The notes below the pieces were generated by a model that made no database searches, was not told where the DNA came from, and saw nothing but the letters and a program-made list of their open reading frames with translations. This document shows positions 44,797 to 60,160 of a DNA stretch of 64,000 nt, one piece after another (within the stretch, counting starts at the first letter, position 1; every line of letters begins with the position of its first letter). The position numbers and the translations under genes were made by a program. This DNA comes from Ptiloglossa arizonensis. Lineage: Eukaryota; Arthropoda; Insecta; Hymenoptera; Colletidae. Location of the stretch: contig NW_027479469.1 in NCBI RefSeq assembly GCF_051014685.1, positions 53,178 to 117,177 on the forward strand. Reading direction: 5' to 3'.

Positions 44797-47204
44797 GGTA
44801 TAACGTATAACATGTAACGTACAACGTATCACGTATAACGTATAACGTATAACGTATAACGTATATCGTATAACGTATAACGTATAACGTATAACGTATA
44901 ACGTATAACGTATAACGTATAACGTATAACGTATAACGTATAACGTATAACGTATAACGTATAACGTATAACGAATAACGTATAACGTATAACGTATAAA
45001 GTATAACGTATAACGTATAACGTATAACGTATAACGTATAACATAGAACGTACAACGTATAACATATAACGTATAACGTATAACGTATAACGTATAACGT
45101 ATAACGTATAACGTATAACGTATAACGTATAACGTATAACGTATAACGTATAACGTATAACGTATAAAGTATAACGTATAACGTTTAACGTATAACGTAT
45201 AACGTATAACGTATAACGTATAACGTATAACGTATAACGTATAACGTATAACGTATAACGTATAACGTATAACGTATAACGTATAACGTATAACGTATAA
45301 CGTATAACGTATAACGTCTAACGTATAACGTATAACGTATAACGTATAACGTATATCGTATAACGTATAACGTATAACGAATAACGTAAAACGTATAACG
45401 CATAATGTATAACGTATAACGTATAACGTATTACGTATAACCTATGACGTATAACGTATAACGTATAACGTATAACGTATAACGTATAACGTATAACGCA
45501 TAACGTATAACGTATAACGTATGACGTATAACGTATGACGTATAACGTATAACGTATAACGTATAACATATAACGTATAACCTGTGACGTATAACGTATA
45601 ACGTAAAACGTATAACGTATAATGTATAACGTATAACATGTAACGTATAGCGTATAACGTATAACGTATAACGTATAACGTATAACGTATAACGTATAAC
45701 GTATAACGTATAACGTATAACGTATAACGTATAACGTATAACGTATAACGTATAACGTATAACGTATAACGTATAACGTATAACGTATAACGTATAACGT
45801 ATAACGTATAACGTATAACGTAACACCTATAACGTATAAAGTATAACGTATAACGTACAACGTATAACGTATAACGTATAACGTATAACGTATAACGTAT
45901 ATCGTATAACGTATAACGTATAACGTATAACGTATAACTTGTAACGAAAAACGTATAACGAATAACGTAAAACGTATGAGGCATTACATGCTACGTATAA
46001 AGTATAACATTCAACGTAAAACGTATAACGTATAACGTATAACGTTTAACGTGTAACGAAGAACGTACAAAGAATAACGTATAACGTATATCGTATAACG
46101 TACAACTTATAACGTATAACGTACAACGTATAACGTATAACGTATAACGTATAACGTATAACGTATAACGTATAACGTATAACGTATAACGTATAACGTA
46201 TAACGTATAACGTATAACGTATAACGTATAACGTATAACGTATAAAGTATAACGTATAACGTATAACGTATAACGTATAACGTATAACGTATAACGTAGA
46301 ACGTACAACGTATAACATATAACGTATAATGTATAACGTATAACGTATAACGTATAACGTATAACGTATAACGTATAACGTATAACGTATAACGTATAAC
46401 GTATAACCTATGACGTATAACGTATAACGTATAACGTATAACATGTAATGTATAACGTATAACGTATAATGTATAGCGTATAACGTATAACGTATAACGT
46501 ATAACGTACAACGTATAACGTATCACGTATAACTTATTACGAATAACGTATAACGTATAACGTATAACGTAGCACCTATAACGTATAAAGTATAACGTAT
46601 AACGTATAACGTATAACGTATAACGTATAACGTATAACGTATAACGTATAACGTATATCGTATAACGTATAACGTATAACGTATAACGTATAACGTGTAA
46701 CGAAGAACGTATAAAGAATAACGTATAACGTATATCGTATAACGTACAACTTATAACGTATAACGTACAACGTATAACGTATAACGTATAACGTATAACG
46801 TATAACGTATAACGTATAACGTATAACGTATAACGTATAACGTATAACGTATAACGTATAACGTATAACGTATAACGTATAACGTATAAAGTATAACGTA
46901 TAACGTATAACGTATAACGTATAACGTATAACGTAGAACGTACAACGTATAACATATAACGTATAACGTATAACGTATAACGTATAACGTATAACGTATA
47001 ACGTATAACGTATAACGTATAACGTATAACGTATAACGTATAAAGTATAACGTATAACGTTTAACGTATAACGTATAACGTATAACGTATAACGTATAAC
47101 GTATAACGTATAACGTATAACGTATAAAGTATAACGTATAACGTATAACGTATAACGTATAACGTATAACGTATAACGTATAACGTATAACGTATAACGT
47201 ATAA
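44797..47204. repeat. 2.2-2.4-kb C/D/B composite HOR, copy 3
   Basis: 2,408 bp (344 units) between ATAAGGT marks. The D module (45400) is 2,177 bp (311 units) after that of copy 2, and the GTGTAACGAAGAACG module at 46695 is the same distance after 44518. It contains AACACC (45822), B-box (45938) and AGCACC (46571). Its right half, from about 46,040, is also the start of the 3.8-kb repeat series described next. Confidence 0.85.
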
Positions 47205-48740
47205 GGTATAACGTATAACATGTAACGTATAACGTATCACGTATAACGTATAACGTATAACGTATAACGTATAACGTATATCGTATAACGTATAACGTAT
47301 AACGTATAACGTATAAAGTATAACGTATAACGTATAACGTATAACGTATAACGTATAACGTAGAACGTACAACGTATAACATATAACGTATAACGTATAA
47401 CGTATAACGTATAACGTATAACGTATAACGTATAACGTATAACGTATAACGTATAACGTATAACGTATAAAGTATAACGTATAACGTTTAACGTATAACG
47501 TATAACGTATAACGTATAACGCATAACGTATAAAGTATAACGTATAACGTATAACGTATAACGTATAACGTATAACGTAGAACGTACAACGTATAACATA
47601 TAACGTATAACGTATAACGTATAACGTATAACGTATAACGTATAACGTTTAACGTATAACGTATAACGTATAACGTATAACGTATAACGTATAAAGTATA
47701 ACGTATAACGTTTAACGTATAACGTATAACGTATAACGTATAACGTATAACGTATAACGTATAACGTATAACGTATAACGTATAACGTATAACGTATAAC
47801 GTATAACGTATAACGTATAACGTATAACGTATAACGTATAACGTATAACGTATAACGTATAACGTATAACGTATAACGTATAACGTATAACGTATAACGT
47901 ATAACGTATAACGTATAACGTATAACGTATAACGTATGACGTATAACGTATAAAGTATAACGTATAACGTATAACGTATAACGTATAACGTCTAACGTAT
48001 AACGTATAACGTATAACGTATAACGTATAAAGTATAACGTATAACGTATAACGTATAACGTATAACGTATAACGTAGAACGTACAACGTATAACGTATAA
48101 CGTATAACGTATAACGTATAACGTATAACGTATAACGTATAACGTATAAGGTATAACGTATAACATGTAACGTATAACGTATCACGTATAACGTATAACG
48201 TATAACGTATAACGTATAACGTATATCGTATAACGTATAACGTATAACGTATAACGTATAACGTATAACGTATAACGTATAACGTATAACGTATAACGTA
48301 TAACGTATAACGTATAACGTATAACGTATAACGTATAACGTATAACGTATAACGTATAACGTATAACGTATAACGTATAACGTATAACGTATAACGTATA
48401 AAGTATAACGTATAACGTATAACGTATAACGTATAACGTATAACGTATAACGTATAACGTATAAGGTATAACGTATAACATGTAACGTACAACGTATCAC
48501 GTATAACGTATAACGTATAACGTATAACGTATATCGTATAACGTATAACGTATAACGTATAACGTATAACGTATAACGTATAACGTATAACGTATAACGT
48601 ATAACGTATAACGTATAACGTATAACGTATAACGTATAACGTATAACGTATAACGTATAACGTATAAAGTATAACGTATAACGTATAACGTATAACGTAT
48701 AACGTATAACATAGAACGTACAACGTATAACATATAACGT
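46040..48740. repeat. 3.8/7.6-kb HOR series, first long copy
   Basis: This stretch of about 2.7 kb recurs at 53,660-56,390. Offsets are 7,623 bp (1,089 units) at 46051 to 53674, 7,644 bp (1,092 units) at the ATAAGGT marks 48150 and 48465, and 7,651 bp (1,093 units) at the CATAGAACG mark near 48,711. Its left 1.05 kb also recurs at 49,795-51,110 with offsets of 3,752 and 3,773 bp. An ACTTATTACG double mark is shared by the three copies (near 46,531, 50,311 and 54,151) and not by the otherwise similar modules at 44.3 and 62.9 kb. Confidence 0.85.
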
Positions 48741-49573
48741 ATAACGTATAACGTATAACGTATAACGTATAACGTATAACGTATAACGTATAACGTATAA
48801 CGTAGAACGTACAACGTATAACGTATAACGTATAACGTATAACGTATAACGTATAACGTATAACGTATAACGTATAAGGTATAACGTATAACATGTAACG
48901 TATAACGTATCACGTATAACGTATAACGTATAACGTATAACGTATAACGTATATCGTATAACGTATAACGTATAACGTATAACGTATAACGTATAACGTA
49001 TAACGTATAACGTATAACGTATAACGTATAACGTATAACGTATAACGTATAACGTATAACGTATAACGTATAACGTATAACGTATAACGTATAACGTATA
49101 ACGTATAACGTATAACGTATAACGTATAACGTATAACGTATAACGTATAACGTATAACGTATAACGTATAACGTATAACGTATAACGTATAACGTATAAC
49201 GTATAACGTATAACGTATATCGTATAACGTATAACGTATAACGTATAACGTATAACGTATAACTTATAACGTATAACGTATAACGTATAACGTATAACGT
49301 ATAACGTATAACGTATAACGTATAACGTATAACGTATAACGTATAACGTATAAAGTATAACGTATAACGTATAACGTATAACGTATAACGTATAACGTAG
49401 AACGTACAACGTATAACGTATAACGTATAACGTATAACGTATAACGTATAACGTATAACGTATAACGTATAAGGTATAACGTATAACATGTAACGTATAA
49501 CGTATCACGTATAACGTATAACGTATAACGTATAACGTATAACGTATATCGTATAACGTATAACGTATAACGT

Positions 49574-49579
49574 AACACC
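49574..49579. repeat. AACACCT triple-mutant unit (representative copy)
   Basis: A unit with three changes from ATAACGT. I found it at 3914, 4159, 5454, 16618, 17066, 17311, 18466, 18914, 19159, 19936, 21861, 22106, 22981, 26789, 27027, 28910, 30688, 37492, 38290, 41265, 41783, 43610, 45822, 49574 and 61754. A derived form AGCACCT occurs at 44387, 46571, 50344, 54194 and 63021. It is absent from family A blocks and is a good tracer of family B ancestry. Confidence 0.85.
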
Positions 49580-49689
49580 TATAACGTATAAAGTATAACG
49601 TATAACGTACAACGTATAACGTATAACGTATAACGTATAACGTATAACGTATATCGTATAACGTATAACGTATAACGTATAACGTATAA

Positions 49690-49774
49690 CTTGTAACGAA
49701 AAACGTATAACGAATAACGTAAAACGTATGAGGCATTACATGCTACGTATAAAGTATAACATTCAACGTAAAAC
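49690..49774. repeat. B-box: 12-unit degenerate module (representative copy)
   Basis: In this module of about 85 bp most units are altered, some at four of seven positions, yet the 7-bp frame is kept. It opens CTTGTAACGAAAAACG, has GCATTACATGC in the centre (an inverted repeat, GCAT and ATGC around TAC), and ends ATTCAACGTAAAACG. Copies start at 5577, 6634, 7523, 8706, 9686, 10876, 16748, 18596, 20073, 21270, 23111, 27150, 28060, 29033, 30811, 31861, 32827, 33198, 34178, 35347, 37643, 37937, 39435 (truncated), 41381, 43726, 45938, 49690 and 61870. No function is known; because it is copied with its HOR, its conservation need not mean selection. Confidence 0.9.
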
Positions 49775-49794
49775 GTATAACGTATAACGTATAA

Positions 49795-51110
49795 CGTTTA
49801 ACGTGTAACGAAGAACGTATAAAGAATAACGTATAACGTATATCGTATAACGTACAACTTATAACGTATAACGTACAACGTATAACGTATAACGTATAAC
49901 GTATAACGTATAACGTATAACGTATAACGTATAACGTATAACGTATAACGTATATCGTATAACGTATAACGTATAACGTATAACGTATAACGTATAACGT
50001 ATAACGTATAACGTATAAAGTATAACGTATAACGTATAACGTATAACGTATAACGTATAACGTATAACGTAGAACGTACAACGTATAACATATAACGTAT
50101 AATGTATAACGTATAACGTATAACGTATAACGTATAACGTATAACGTATAACGTATAACGTATAACGTATAACGTATAACCTATGACGTATAACGTATAA
50201 CGTATAACGTATAACATGTAATGTATAACGTATAACGTATAATGTATAGCGTATAACGTATAACGTATAACGTATAACGTACAACGTATAACGTATCACG
50301 TATAACTTATTACGAATAACGTATAACGTATAACGTATAACGTAGCACCTATAACGTATAAAGTATAACGTATAACGTATAACGTATAACGTATAACGTA
50401 TAACGTATAACGTATAACGTATAACGTATATCGTATAACGTATAACGTATAACGTATAACGTATAACGTGTAACGAAGAACGTATAAAGAATAACGTATA
50501 ACGTATATCGTATAACGTACAACTTATAACGTATAACGTACAACGTATAACGTATAACGTATAACGTATAACGTATAACGTATAACGTATAACGTATAAC
50601 GTATAACGTATAACGTATAACGTATAACGTATAACGTATAACGTATAACGTATAACGTATAAAGTATAACGTATAACGTATAACGTATAACGTATAACGT
50701 ATAACGTAGAACGTACAACGTATAACATATAACGTATAACGTATAACGTATAACGTATAACGTATAACGTATAACGTATAACGTATAACGTATAACGTAT
50801 AAAGTATAACGTATAACGTTTAACGTATAACGTATAACGTATAACGTATAACGTATAACGTATAACGTATAACGTATAACGTATAAAGTATAACGTATAA
50901 CGTATAACGTATAACGTATAACGTATAACGTATAACGTATAACGTATAACGTATAACGTATAAGGTATAACGTATAACATGTAACGTATAACGTATCACG
51001 TATAACGTATAACGTATAACGTATAACGTATAACGTATATCGTATAACGTATAACGTATAACGTATAACGTATAACGTATAACGTATAACGTATAACGTA
51101 TAACGTATAA
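49795..51110. repeat. 3.8/7.6-kb HOR series, middle copy
   Basis: Shares the GTGTAACGAAGAACG marks (49803 and 50468), AGCACC (50344) and ATAAGGT (50964) with 46,040-47,300 and with 53,660-54,900. It is preceded by a B-box at 49690, as is the first copy (45938); the third copy has no box there. It is followed by a further GTGTAACGAAGAACG module at about 51,119, 651 bp (93 units) after 50468, a local secondary duplication. Confidence 0.8.
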
Positions 51111-53660
51111 CGTATAACGTGTAACGAAGAACGTATAAAGAATAACGTATAACGTATATCGTATAACGTACAACTTATAACGTATAACGTACAACGTATA
51201 ACGTATAACGTATAACGTATAACGTATAACGTATAACGTATAACGTATAACGTATAACGTATAACGTATAACGTATAACGTATAACGTATAACGTATAAC
51301 GTATAACGTATAACGTATAAAGTATAACGTATAACGTATAACGTATAACGTATAACGTATAACGTAGAACGTACAACGTATAACATATAACGTATAACGT
51401 ATAACGTATAACGTATAACGTATAACGTATAACGTATAACGTATAACGTATAACGTATAACGTATAACGTATAAAGTATAACGTATAACGTTTAACGTAT
51501 AACGTATAACGTATAACGTATAACGTATAACGTATAACGTATAACGTATAACGTATAACGTATAAAGTATAACGTATAACGTATAACGTATAACGTATAA
51601 CGTATAACGTATAACGTATAACGTATAACGTATAACGTATAACGTATAAGGTATAACGTATAACATGTAACGTATAACGTATCACGTATAACGTATAACG
51701 TATAACGTATAACGTATAACGTATATCGTATAACGTATAACGTATAACGTATAACGTATAAAGTATAACGTATAACGTATAACGTATAACGTATAACGTA
51801 TAACGTAGAACGTACAACGTATAACATATAACGTATAACGTATAACGTATAACGTATAACGTATAACGTATAACGTATAACGTATAACGTATAACGTATA
51901 ACGTATAACGTATAAAGTATAACGTATAACGTTTAACGTATAACGTATAACGTATAACGTATAACGCATAACGTATAACGCATAACGTATAACGTATAAC
52001 GTATAACGTATAACGTATAACGTAGAACGTACAACGTATAACATATAACGTATAACGTATAACGTATAACGTATAACGTATAACGTATAACGTTTAACGT
52101 ATAACGTATAAAGTATAACGTATAACGTTTAACGTATAACGTATAACGTATAACGTATAACGTATAACGTATAACGTATAACGTATAACGTATAACGTAT
52201 AACGTATAACGTATAACGTATAACGTATAACGTATAACGTATAACGTATAACGTATAACGTATAACGTATAACGTATAACGTATAACGTATAACGTATAA
52301 CGTATAACGTATAACGTATAACGTATAACGTATAACGTATAACGTATAACGTATAACGTATGACGTATAACGTATAAAGTATAACGTATAACGTATAACG
52401 TATAACGTATAACGTATAACGTCTAACGTATAACGTATAACGTATAACGTATAACGTATAAAGTATAACGTATAACGTATAACGTATAACGTATAACGTA
52501 TAACGTAGAACGTACAACGTATAACGTATAACGTATAACGTATAACGTATAACGTATAACGTATAACGTATAACGTATAAGGTATAACGTATAACATGTA
52601 ACGTATAACGTATCACGTATAACGTATAACGTATAACGTATAACGTATAACGTATAACGTATATCGTATAACGTATAACGTATAACGTATAACGTATAAC
52701 GTATAACGTATAACGTATAACGTATAACGTATAACGTATAACGTATAACGTATAACGTATAACGTATAACGTATAACGTATAACGTATAACGTATAACGT
52801 ATAACGTATAACGTATAACGTATAACGTATAACGTATAACGTATAACGTATAACGTATAACGTATAACGTATAACGTATAACGTATAACGTATAACGTAT
52901 AACGTATAACGTATAACGTATAACGTATAACGTATATCGTATAACGTATAACGTATAACGTATAACGTATAACGTATAACTTATAACGTATAACGTATAA
53001 CGTATAACGTATAACGTATAACGTATAACGTATAACGTATAACGTATAACGTATAACGTATAACGTATAACGTATAACGTATAACGTATAACGTATAACG
53101 TATAACGTATAACGTATAACGTATAACGTATAACGTATAACGTATAACGTATAACGTATAACGTATAACGTATAACGTATAACGTATAACGTATAAAGTA
53201 TAACGTATAACGTATAACGTATAACGTATAACGTATAACGTAGAACGTACAACGTATAACATATAACGTATAACGTATAACGTATAACGTATAACGTATA
53301 ACGTATAACGTTTAACGTATAACGTATAACGTATAACGTATAACGTATAACGTATAAAGTATAACGTATAACGTTTAACGTATAACGTATAACGTATAAC
53401 GTATAACGTATAACGTATAACGTATAACGTATAACGTATAACGTATAACGTATAACGTATAACGTATAACGTATAACGTATAACGTATAACGTATAACGT
53501 ATAACGTATAACGTATAACGTATAACGTATAACGTATAACGTATAACGTATAACGTATAACGTATAACGTATAACGTATAACGTATAACGTATAACGTAT
53601 AACGTATAACGTATAACGTATAACGTATGACGTATAACGTATAAAGTATAACGTATAACG
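51110..53660. repeat. Family C stretch between HOR copies
   Basis: Contains ATAAGGT at 51650 and 52581, GTTTAAC marks, and a consensus run of about 265 bp before the ATATCGT unit near 52,935. Much of 51,930-52,600 follows the variant order of 47,700-48,200. No B-box or AACACCT/AGCACCT unit was found. Confidence 0.7.
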
Positions 53661-56390
53661 TATAACGTTTAACGTGTAACGAAGAACGTATAAAGAATAA
53701 CGTATAACGTATATCGTATAACGTACAACTTATAACGTATAACGTACAACGTATAACGTATAACGTATAACGTATAACGTATAACGTATAACGTATAACG
53801 TATAACGTATAACGTATAACGTATAACGTATAACGTATATCGTATAACGTATAACGTATAACGTATAAAGTATAACGTATAACGTATAACGTATAACGTA
53901 TAACGTATAACGTATAACGTAGAACGTACAACGTATAACATATAACGTATAATGTATAACGTATAACGTATAACGTATAACGTATAACGTATAACGTATA
54001 ACGTATAACGTATAACGTATAACGTATAACCTATGACGTATAACGTATAACGTATAACGTATAACATGTAATGTATAACGTATAACGTATAATGTATAGC
54101 GTATAACGTATAACGTATAACGTATAACGTACAACGTATAACGTATCACGTATAACTTATTACGAATAACGTATAACGTATAACGTATAACGTAGCACCT
54201 ATAACGTATAAAGTATAACGTATAACGTATAACGTATAACGTATAACGTATAACGTATAACGTATAACGTATAACGTATATCGTATAACGTATAACGTAT
54301 AACGTATAACGTATAACGTGTAACGAAGAACGTATAAAGAATAACGTATAACGTATATCGTATAACGTACAACTTATAACGTATAACGTACAACGTATAA
54401 CGTATAACGTATAACGTATAACGTATAACGTATAACGTATAACGTATAACGTATAACGTATAACGTATAACGTATAACGTATAACGTATAACGTATAACG
54501 TATAACGTATAAAGTATAACGTATAACGTATAACGTATAACGTATAACGTATAACGTAGAACGTACAACGTATAACATATAACGTATAACGTATAACGTA
54601 TAACGTATAACGTATAACGTATAACGTATAACGTATAACGTATAACGTATAACGTATAACGTATAAAGTATAACGTATAACGTTTAACGTATAACGTATA
54701 ACGTATAACGTATAACGTATAACGTATAACGTATAACGTATAACGTATAAAGTATAACGTATAACGTATAACGTATAACGTATAACGTATAACGTATAAC
54801 GTATAACGTATAACGTATAACGTATAAGGTATAACGTATAACATGTAACGTATAACGTATCACGTATAACGTATAACGTATAACGTATAACGTATAACGT
54901 ATATCGTATAACGTATAACGTATAACGTATAACGTATAAAGTATAACGTATAACGTATAACGTATAACGTATAACGTATAACGTAGAACGTACAACGTAT
55001 AACATATAACGTATAACGTATAACGTATAACGTATAACGTATAACGTATAACGTATAACGTATAACGTATAACGTATAACGTATAACGTATAAAGTATAA
55101 CGTATAACGTTTAACGTATAACGTATAACGTATAACGTATAACGCATAACGTATAAAGTATAACGTATAACGTATAACGTAGAACGTATAACGTATAACG
55201 TAGAACGTACAACGTATAACATATAACGTATAACGTATAACGTATAACGTATAACGTATAACGTATAACGTTTAACGTATAACGTATAACGTATAACGTA
55301 TAACGTATAACGTATAAAGTATAACGTATAACGTTTAACGTATAACGTATAACGTATAACGTATAACGTATAACGTATAACGTATAACGTATAACGTATA
55401 ACGTATAACGTATAACGTATAACGTATAACGTATAACGTATAACGTATAACGTATAACGTATAACGTATAACGTATAACGTATAACGTATAACGTATAAC
55501 GTATAACGTATAACGTATAACGTATAACGTATAACGTATAACGTATAACGTATAACGTATAACGTATAACGTATAACGTATGACGTATAACGTATAAAGT
55601 ATAACGTATAACGTATAACGTATAACGTATAACGTCTAACGTATAACGTATAACGTATAACGTATAACGTATAAAGTATAACGTATAACGTATAACGTAT
55701 AACGTATAACGTATAACGTAGAACGTACAACGTATAACGTATAACGTATAACGTATAACGTATAACGTATAACGTATAACGTATAACGTATAAGGTATAA
55801 CGTATAACATGTAACGTATAACGTATCACGTATAACGTATAACGTATAACGTATAACGTATAACGTATATCGTATAACGTATAACGTATAACGTATAACG
55901 TATAACGTATAACGTATAACGTATAACGTATAACGTATAACGTATAACGTATAACGTATAACGTATAACGTATAACGTATAACGTATAACGTATAACGTA
56001 TAACGTATAACGTATAACGTATAACGTATAACGTATAACGTATAAAGTATAACGTATAACGTATAACGTATAACGTATAACGTATAACGTATAACGTATA
56101 ACGTATAAGGTATAACGTATAACATGTAACGTACAACGTATCACGTATAACGTATAACGTATAACGTATAACGTATATCGTATAACGTATAACGTATAAC
56201 GTATAACGTATAACGTATAACGTATAACGTATAACGTATAACGTATAACGTATAACGTATAACGTATAACGTATAACGTATAACGTATAACGTATAACGT
56301 ATAACGTATAACGTATAAAGTATAACGTATAACGTATAACGTATAACGTATAACGTATAACATAGAACGTACAACGTATAACATATAACG
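53660..56390. repeat. 3.8/7.6-kb HOR series, second long copy
   Basis: Copy of 46,040-48,740; AGCACC at 54194, GTGTAACGAAGAACG at 54318, ATAAGGT at 54828, 55794 and 56109. The junction at its left edge joins a family C stretch directly to the GTTTAAC-GTGTAAC mark, without the B-box present before the other two copies. At its right edge the two copies part after the CATAGAACG mark. Confidence 0.85.
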
Positions 56391-59300
56391 TATAACGTAT
56401 AACGTATAACGTATAACGTATAACGTATAACGTATAACGTATAACGTATAACGTATAACGTATAACGTATAACGTATAACGTATAAAGTATAACGTATAA
56501 AGTATAACGTATAACGTTTAACGTATAACGTATAACGTATAACGTATAACGTATAACGTATAACGTATAACGTATAACGTATAACGTATAACGTATAACG
56601 TATAACGTATAACGTATAACGTATAACGTATAACGTATAACGTATAACGTATAACGTATAACGTGTAACGTATAACGTATAACGTATAACGTATAACGCA
56701 TAACGTATAACGTATAACGTATAACGTATAACGTATAACGTATGACGTATAACGTATAAAGTATAACGTATAACGTATAACGTATAACGTATAACGTCTA
56801 ACGTATAACGTATAACGTATAACGTATAACGTATAAAGTATAACGTATAACGTATAACGTATAACGTATAACGTATAACGTAGAACGTACAACGTATAAC
56901 GTATAACGTATAACGTATAACGTATAACGTATAACGTATAACGTATAACGTATAAGGTATAACGTATAACATGTAACGTATAACGTATCACGTATAACGT
57001 ATAACGTATAACGTATAACGTATAACGTATATCGTATAACGTATAACGTATAACGTATAACGTATAACGTATAACGTATAACGTATAACGTATAACGTAT
57101 AACGTATAACGTATAACGTATAACGTATAACGTATAACGTATAACGTATAACGTATAACGTATAACGTATAACGTATAACGTATAACGTATAACGTATAA
57201 CGTATAACGTATAACGTATAACGTATAACGTATAACGTATAACGTATAACGTATAACGTATAACGTATAACGTATATCGTATAACGTATAACGTATAACG
57301 TATAACGTATAACGTATAACTTATAACGTATAACGTATAACGTATAACGTATAACGTATAACGTATAACGTATAACGTATAACGTATAACGTATAACGTA
57401 TAACGTATAACGTATAACGTATAACGTATAACGTATAACGTATAACGTATAACGTATAACGTATAACGTATAACGTATAACGTATAACGTATAACGTATA
57501 ACGTATAACGTATAACGTATAAAGTATAACGTATAACGTATAACGTATAACGTATAACGTATAACGTAGAACGTACAACGTATAACATATAACGTATAAC
57601 GTATAACGTATAACGTATAACGTATAACGTATAACGTTTAACGTATAACGTATAACGTATAACGTATAACGTATAACGTATAAAGTATAACGTATAACGT
57701 TTAACGTATAACGTATAACGTATAACGTATAACGTATAACGTATAACGTATAACGTATAACGTATAACGTATAACGTATAACGTATAACGTATAACGTAT
57801 AACGTATAACGTATAACGTATAACGTATAACGTATAACGTATAACGTATAACGTATAACGTATAACGTATAACGTATAACGTATAACGTATAACGTATAA
57901 CGTATAACGTATAACGTATAACGTATAACGTATAACGTATAACGTATAACGTATGACGTATAACGTATAAAGTATAACGTATAACGTATAACGTATAACC
58001 TATGACGTATAACGTATAACGTATAACGTATAACGTATAACGTATAAGGTATAACGTATAACATGTAACGTACAACGTATCACGTATAACGTATAACGTA
58101 TAACGTATAACGTATATCGTATAACGTATAACGTATAACGTATAACGTATAACGTATAACGTATAACGTATAACGTATCACGTATAACGTATAACGTATA
58201 ACGTATAACGTATAACGTATAACGTATAACGTATAACGTATAACGTATAAAGTATAACGTATAACGTATAACGTATAACGTATAACGTATAACATAGAAC
58301 GTACAACGTATAACATATAACGTATAACGTATAACGTATAACGTATAACGTATAACGTATAACGTATAACGTATAACGTATAACGTATAACGTATAACGT
58401 ATAACGTATAAAGTATAACGTATAACGTTTAACGTATAACGTATAACGTATAACGTATAACGTATAACGTATAACGTATAACGTATAACGTATAACGTAT
58501 AACGTATAACGTATAACGTATAACGTATAACGTATAACGTATAACGTATAACGTATAACGTATAACGTATAACGTCTAACGTATAACGTATAACGTATAA
58601 CGTATAACGTATAAAGTATAACGTATAACGTATAACGTATAACGTATAACGTATAACGTAGAACGTACAACGTATAACATATAACGTATAACGTATAACG
58701 TATAACGTATAACGTATAACGTATAACGTTTAACGTATAACGTATAACGTATAACGTATAACGTATAACGTATAAAGTATAACGTATAACGTTTAACGTA
58801 TAACGTATAACGTATAACGTATAACGTATAACGTATAACGTATAACGTATAACGTATAACGTATAACGTATAACGTATAACGTATAACGTATAACGTATA
58901 ACGTATAACGTATAACGTATAACGTATAACGTATAACGTATAACGTATAACGTATAACGTATAACGTATAACGTATAACGTATAACGTATAACGTATAAC
59001 GTATGACGTATAACGTATAAAGTATAACGTATACCGTATAACGTATAACCTATGACGTATAACGTATAACGTATAACGTATAACGTATAACGTATAAGGT
59101 ATAACGTATAACATGTAACGTACAACGTATCACGTATAACGTATAACGTATAACGTATAACGTATATCGTATAACGTATAACGTATAACGTATAACGTAT
59201 AACGTATAACGTATAACGTATAACGTATAACGTATAATGTATAACGTATAACGTATAACGTATAACGTATAACGTATAACGTATAACGTATAACGTATAA

Positions 59301-60160
59301 AGTATAACGTATAACGTATAACGTATAACGTATAACGTATAACATAGAACGTACAACGTATAACATATAACGTATAACGTATAACGTATAACGTATAACG
59401 TATAACGTATAACGTATAACGTATAACGTATAACGTATAACGTATAACGTATAACGTATAAAGTATAACGTATAACGTTTAACGTATAACGTATAACGTA
59501 TAACGTATAACGTATAACGTATAACGTATAACGTATAACGTATAACGTATAACGTATAACGTATAACGTATAACGTATAACGTATAACGTATAACGTATA
59601 ACGTATAACGTATAACGTATAACGTATAACGTCTAACGTATAACGTATAACGTATAACGTATAACGTATAACGTATAACGTATAACGTATAACGTATAAC
59701 GTATAAAGTATAACGTATACCGTATAACGTATAACCTATGACGTATAACGTATAACGTATAACGTATAACGTATAACGTATAAGGTATAACGTATAACAT
59801 GTAACGTACAACGTATCACGTATAACGTATAACGTATAACGTATAACGTATATCGTATAACGTATAACGTATAACGTATAACGTATAACGTATAACGTAT
59901 AACGTATAACGTATAACGTATAATGTATAACGTATAACGTATAACGTATAACGTATAACGTATAACGTATAACGTATAACGTATAAAGTATAACGTATAA
60001 CGTATAACGTATAACGTATAACGTATAACATAGAACGTACAACGTATAACATATAACGTATAACGTATAACGTATAACGTATAACGTATAACGTATAACG
60101 TATAACGTATAACGTATAACGTATAACGTATAACGTATAACGTATAAAGTATAACGTATA
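56390..60160. repeat. Family C subarray with 0.69-1.1-kb HORs
   Basis: ATAAGGT marks at 56956, 58048, 59098 and 59784 give spacings of 1,092, 1,050 and 686 bp (156, 150 and 98 units). The last two repeats also share an ATACCGT unit just before CCTATGACG (near 59,033 and 59,718). Each mark is followed by ACATG and then a GTATCAC unit. Between the marks the sequence is mainly consensus with ATAAAGT, GTTTAAC and GTCTAAC units. The last ATAAGGT unit of the window is at 59784. Confidence 0.8.

Noticed and set aside
47712..49736. Long - strand open reading frames, including 674 codons here, 666 codons at 31,015-33,015, 569 at 11,318-13,027 and 545 at 55,335-56,972
   Set aside because: They translate to a monotonous 7-residue period, occur in all - strand frames at once, start at chance CAT-bearing variants and end at chance CTA/TTA/TCA variants. 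They are a consequence of a stop-free 7-mer, with no codon bias, domain or regulatory context.
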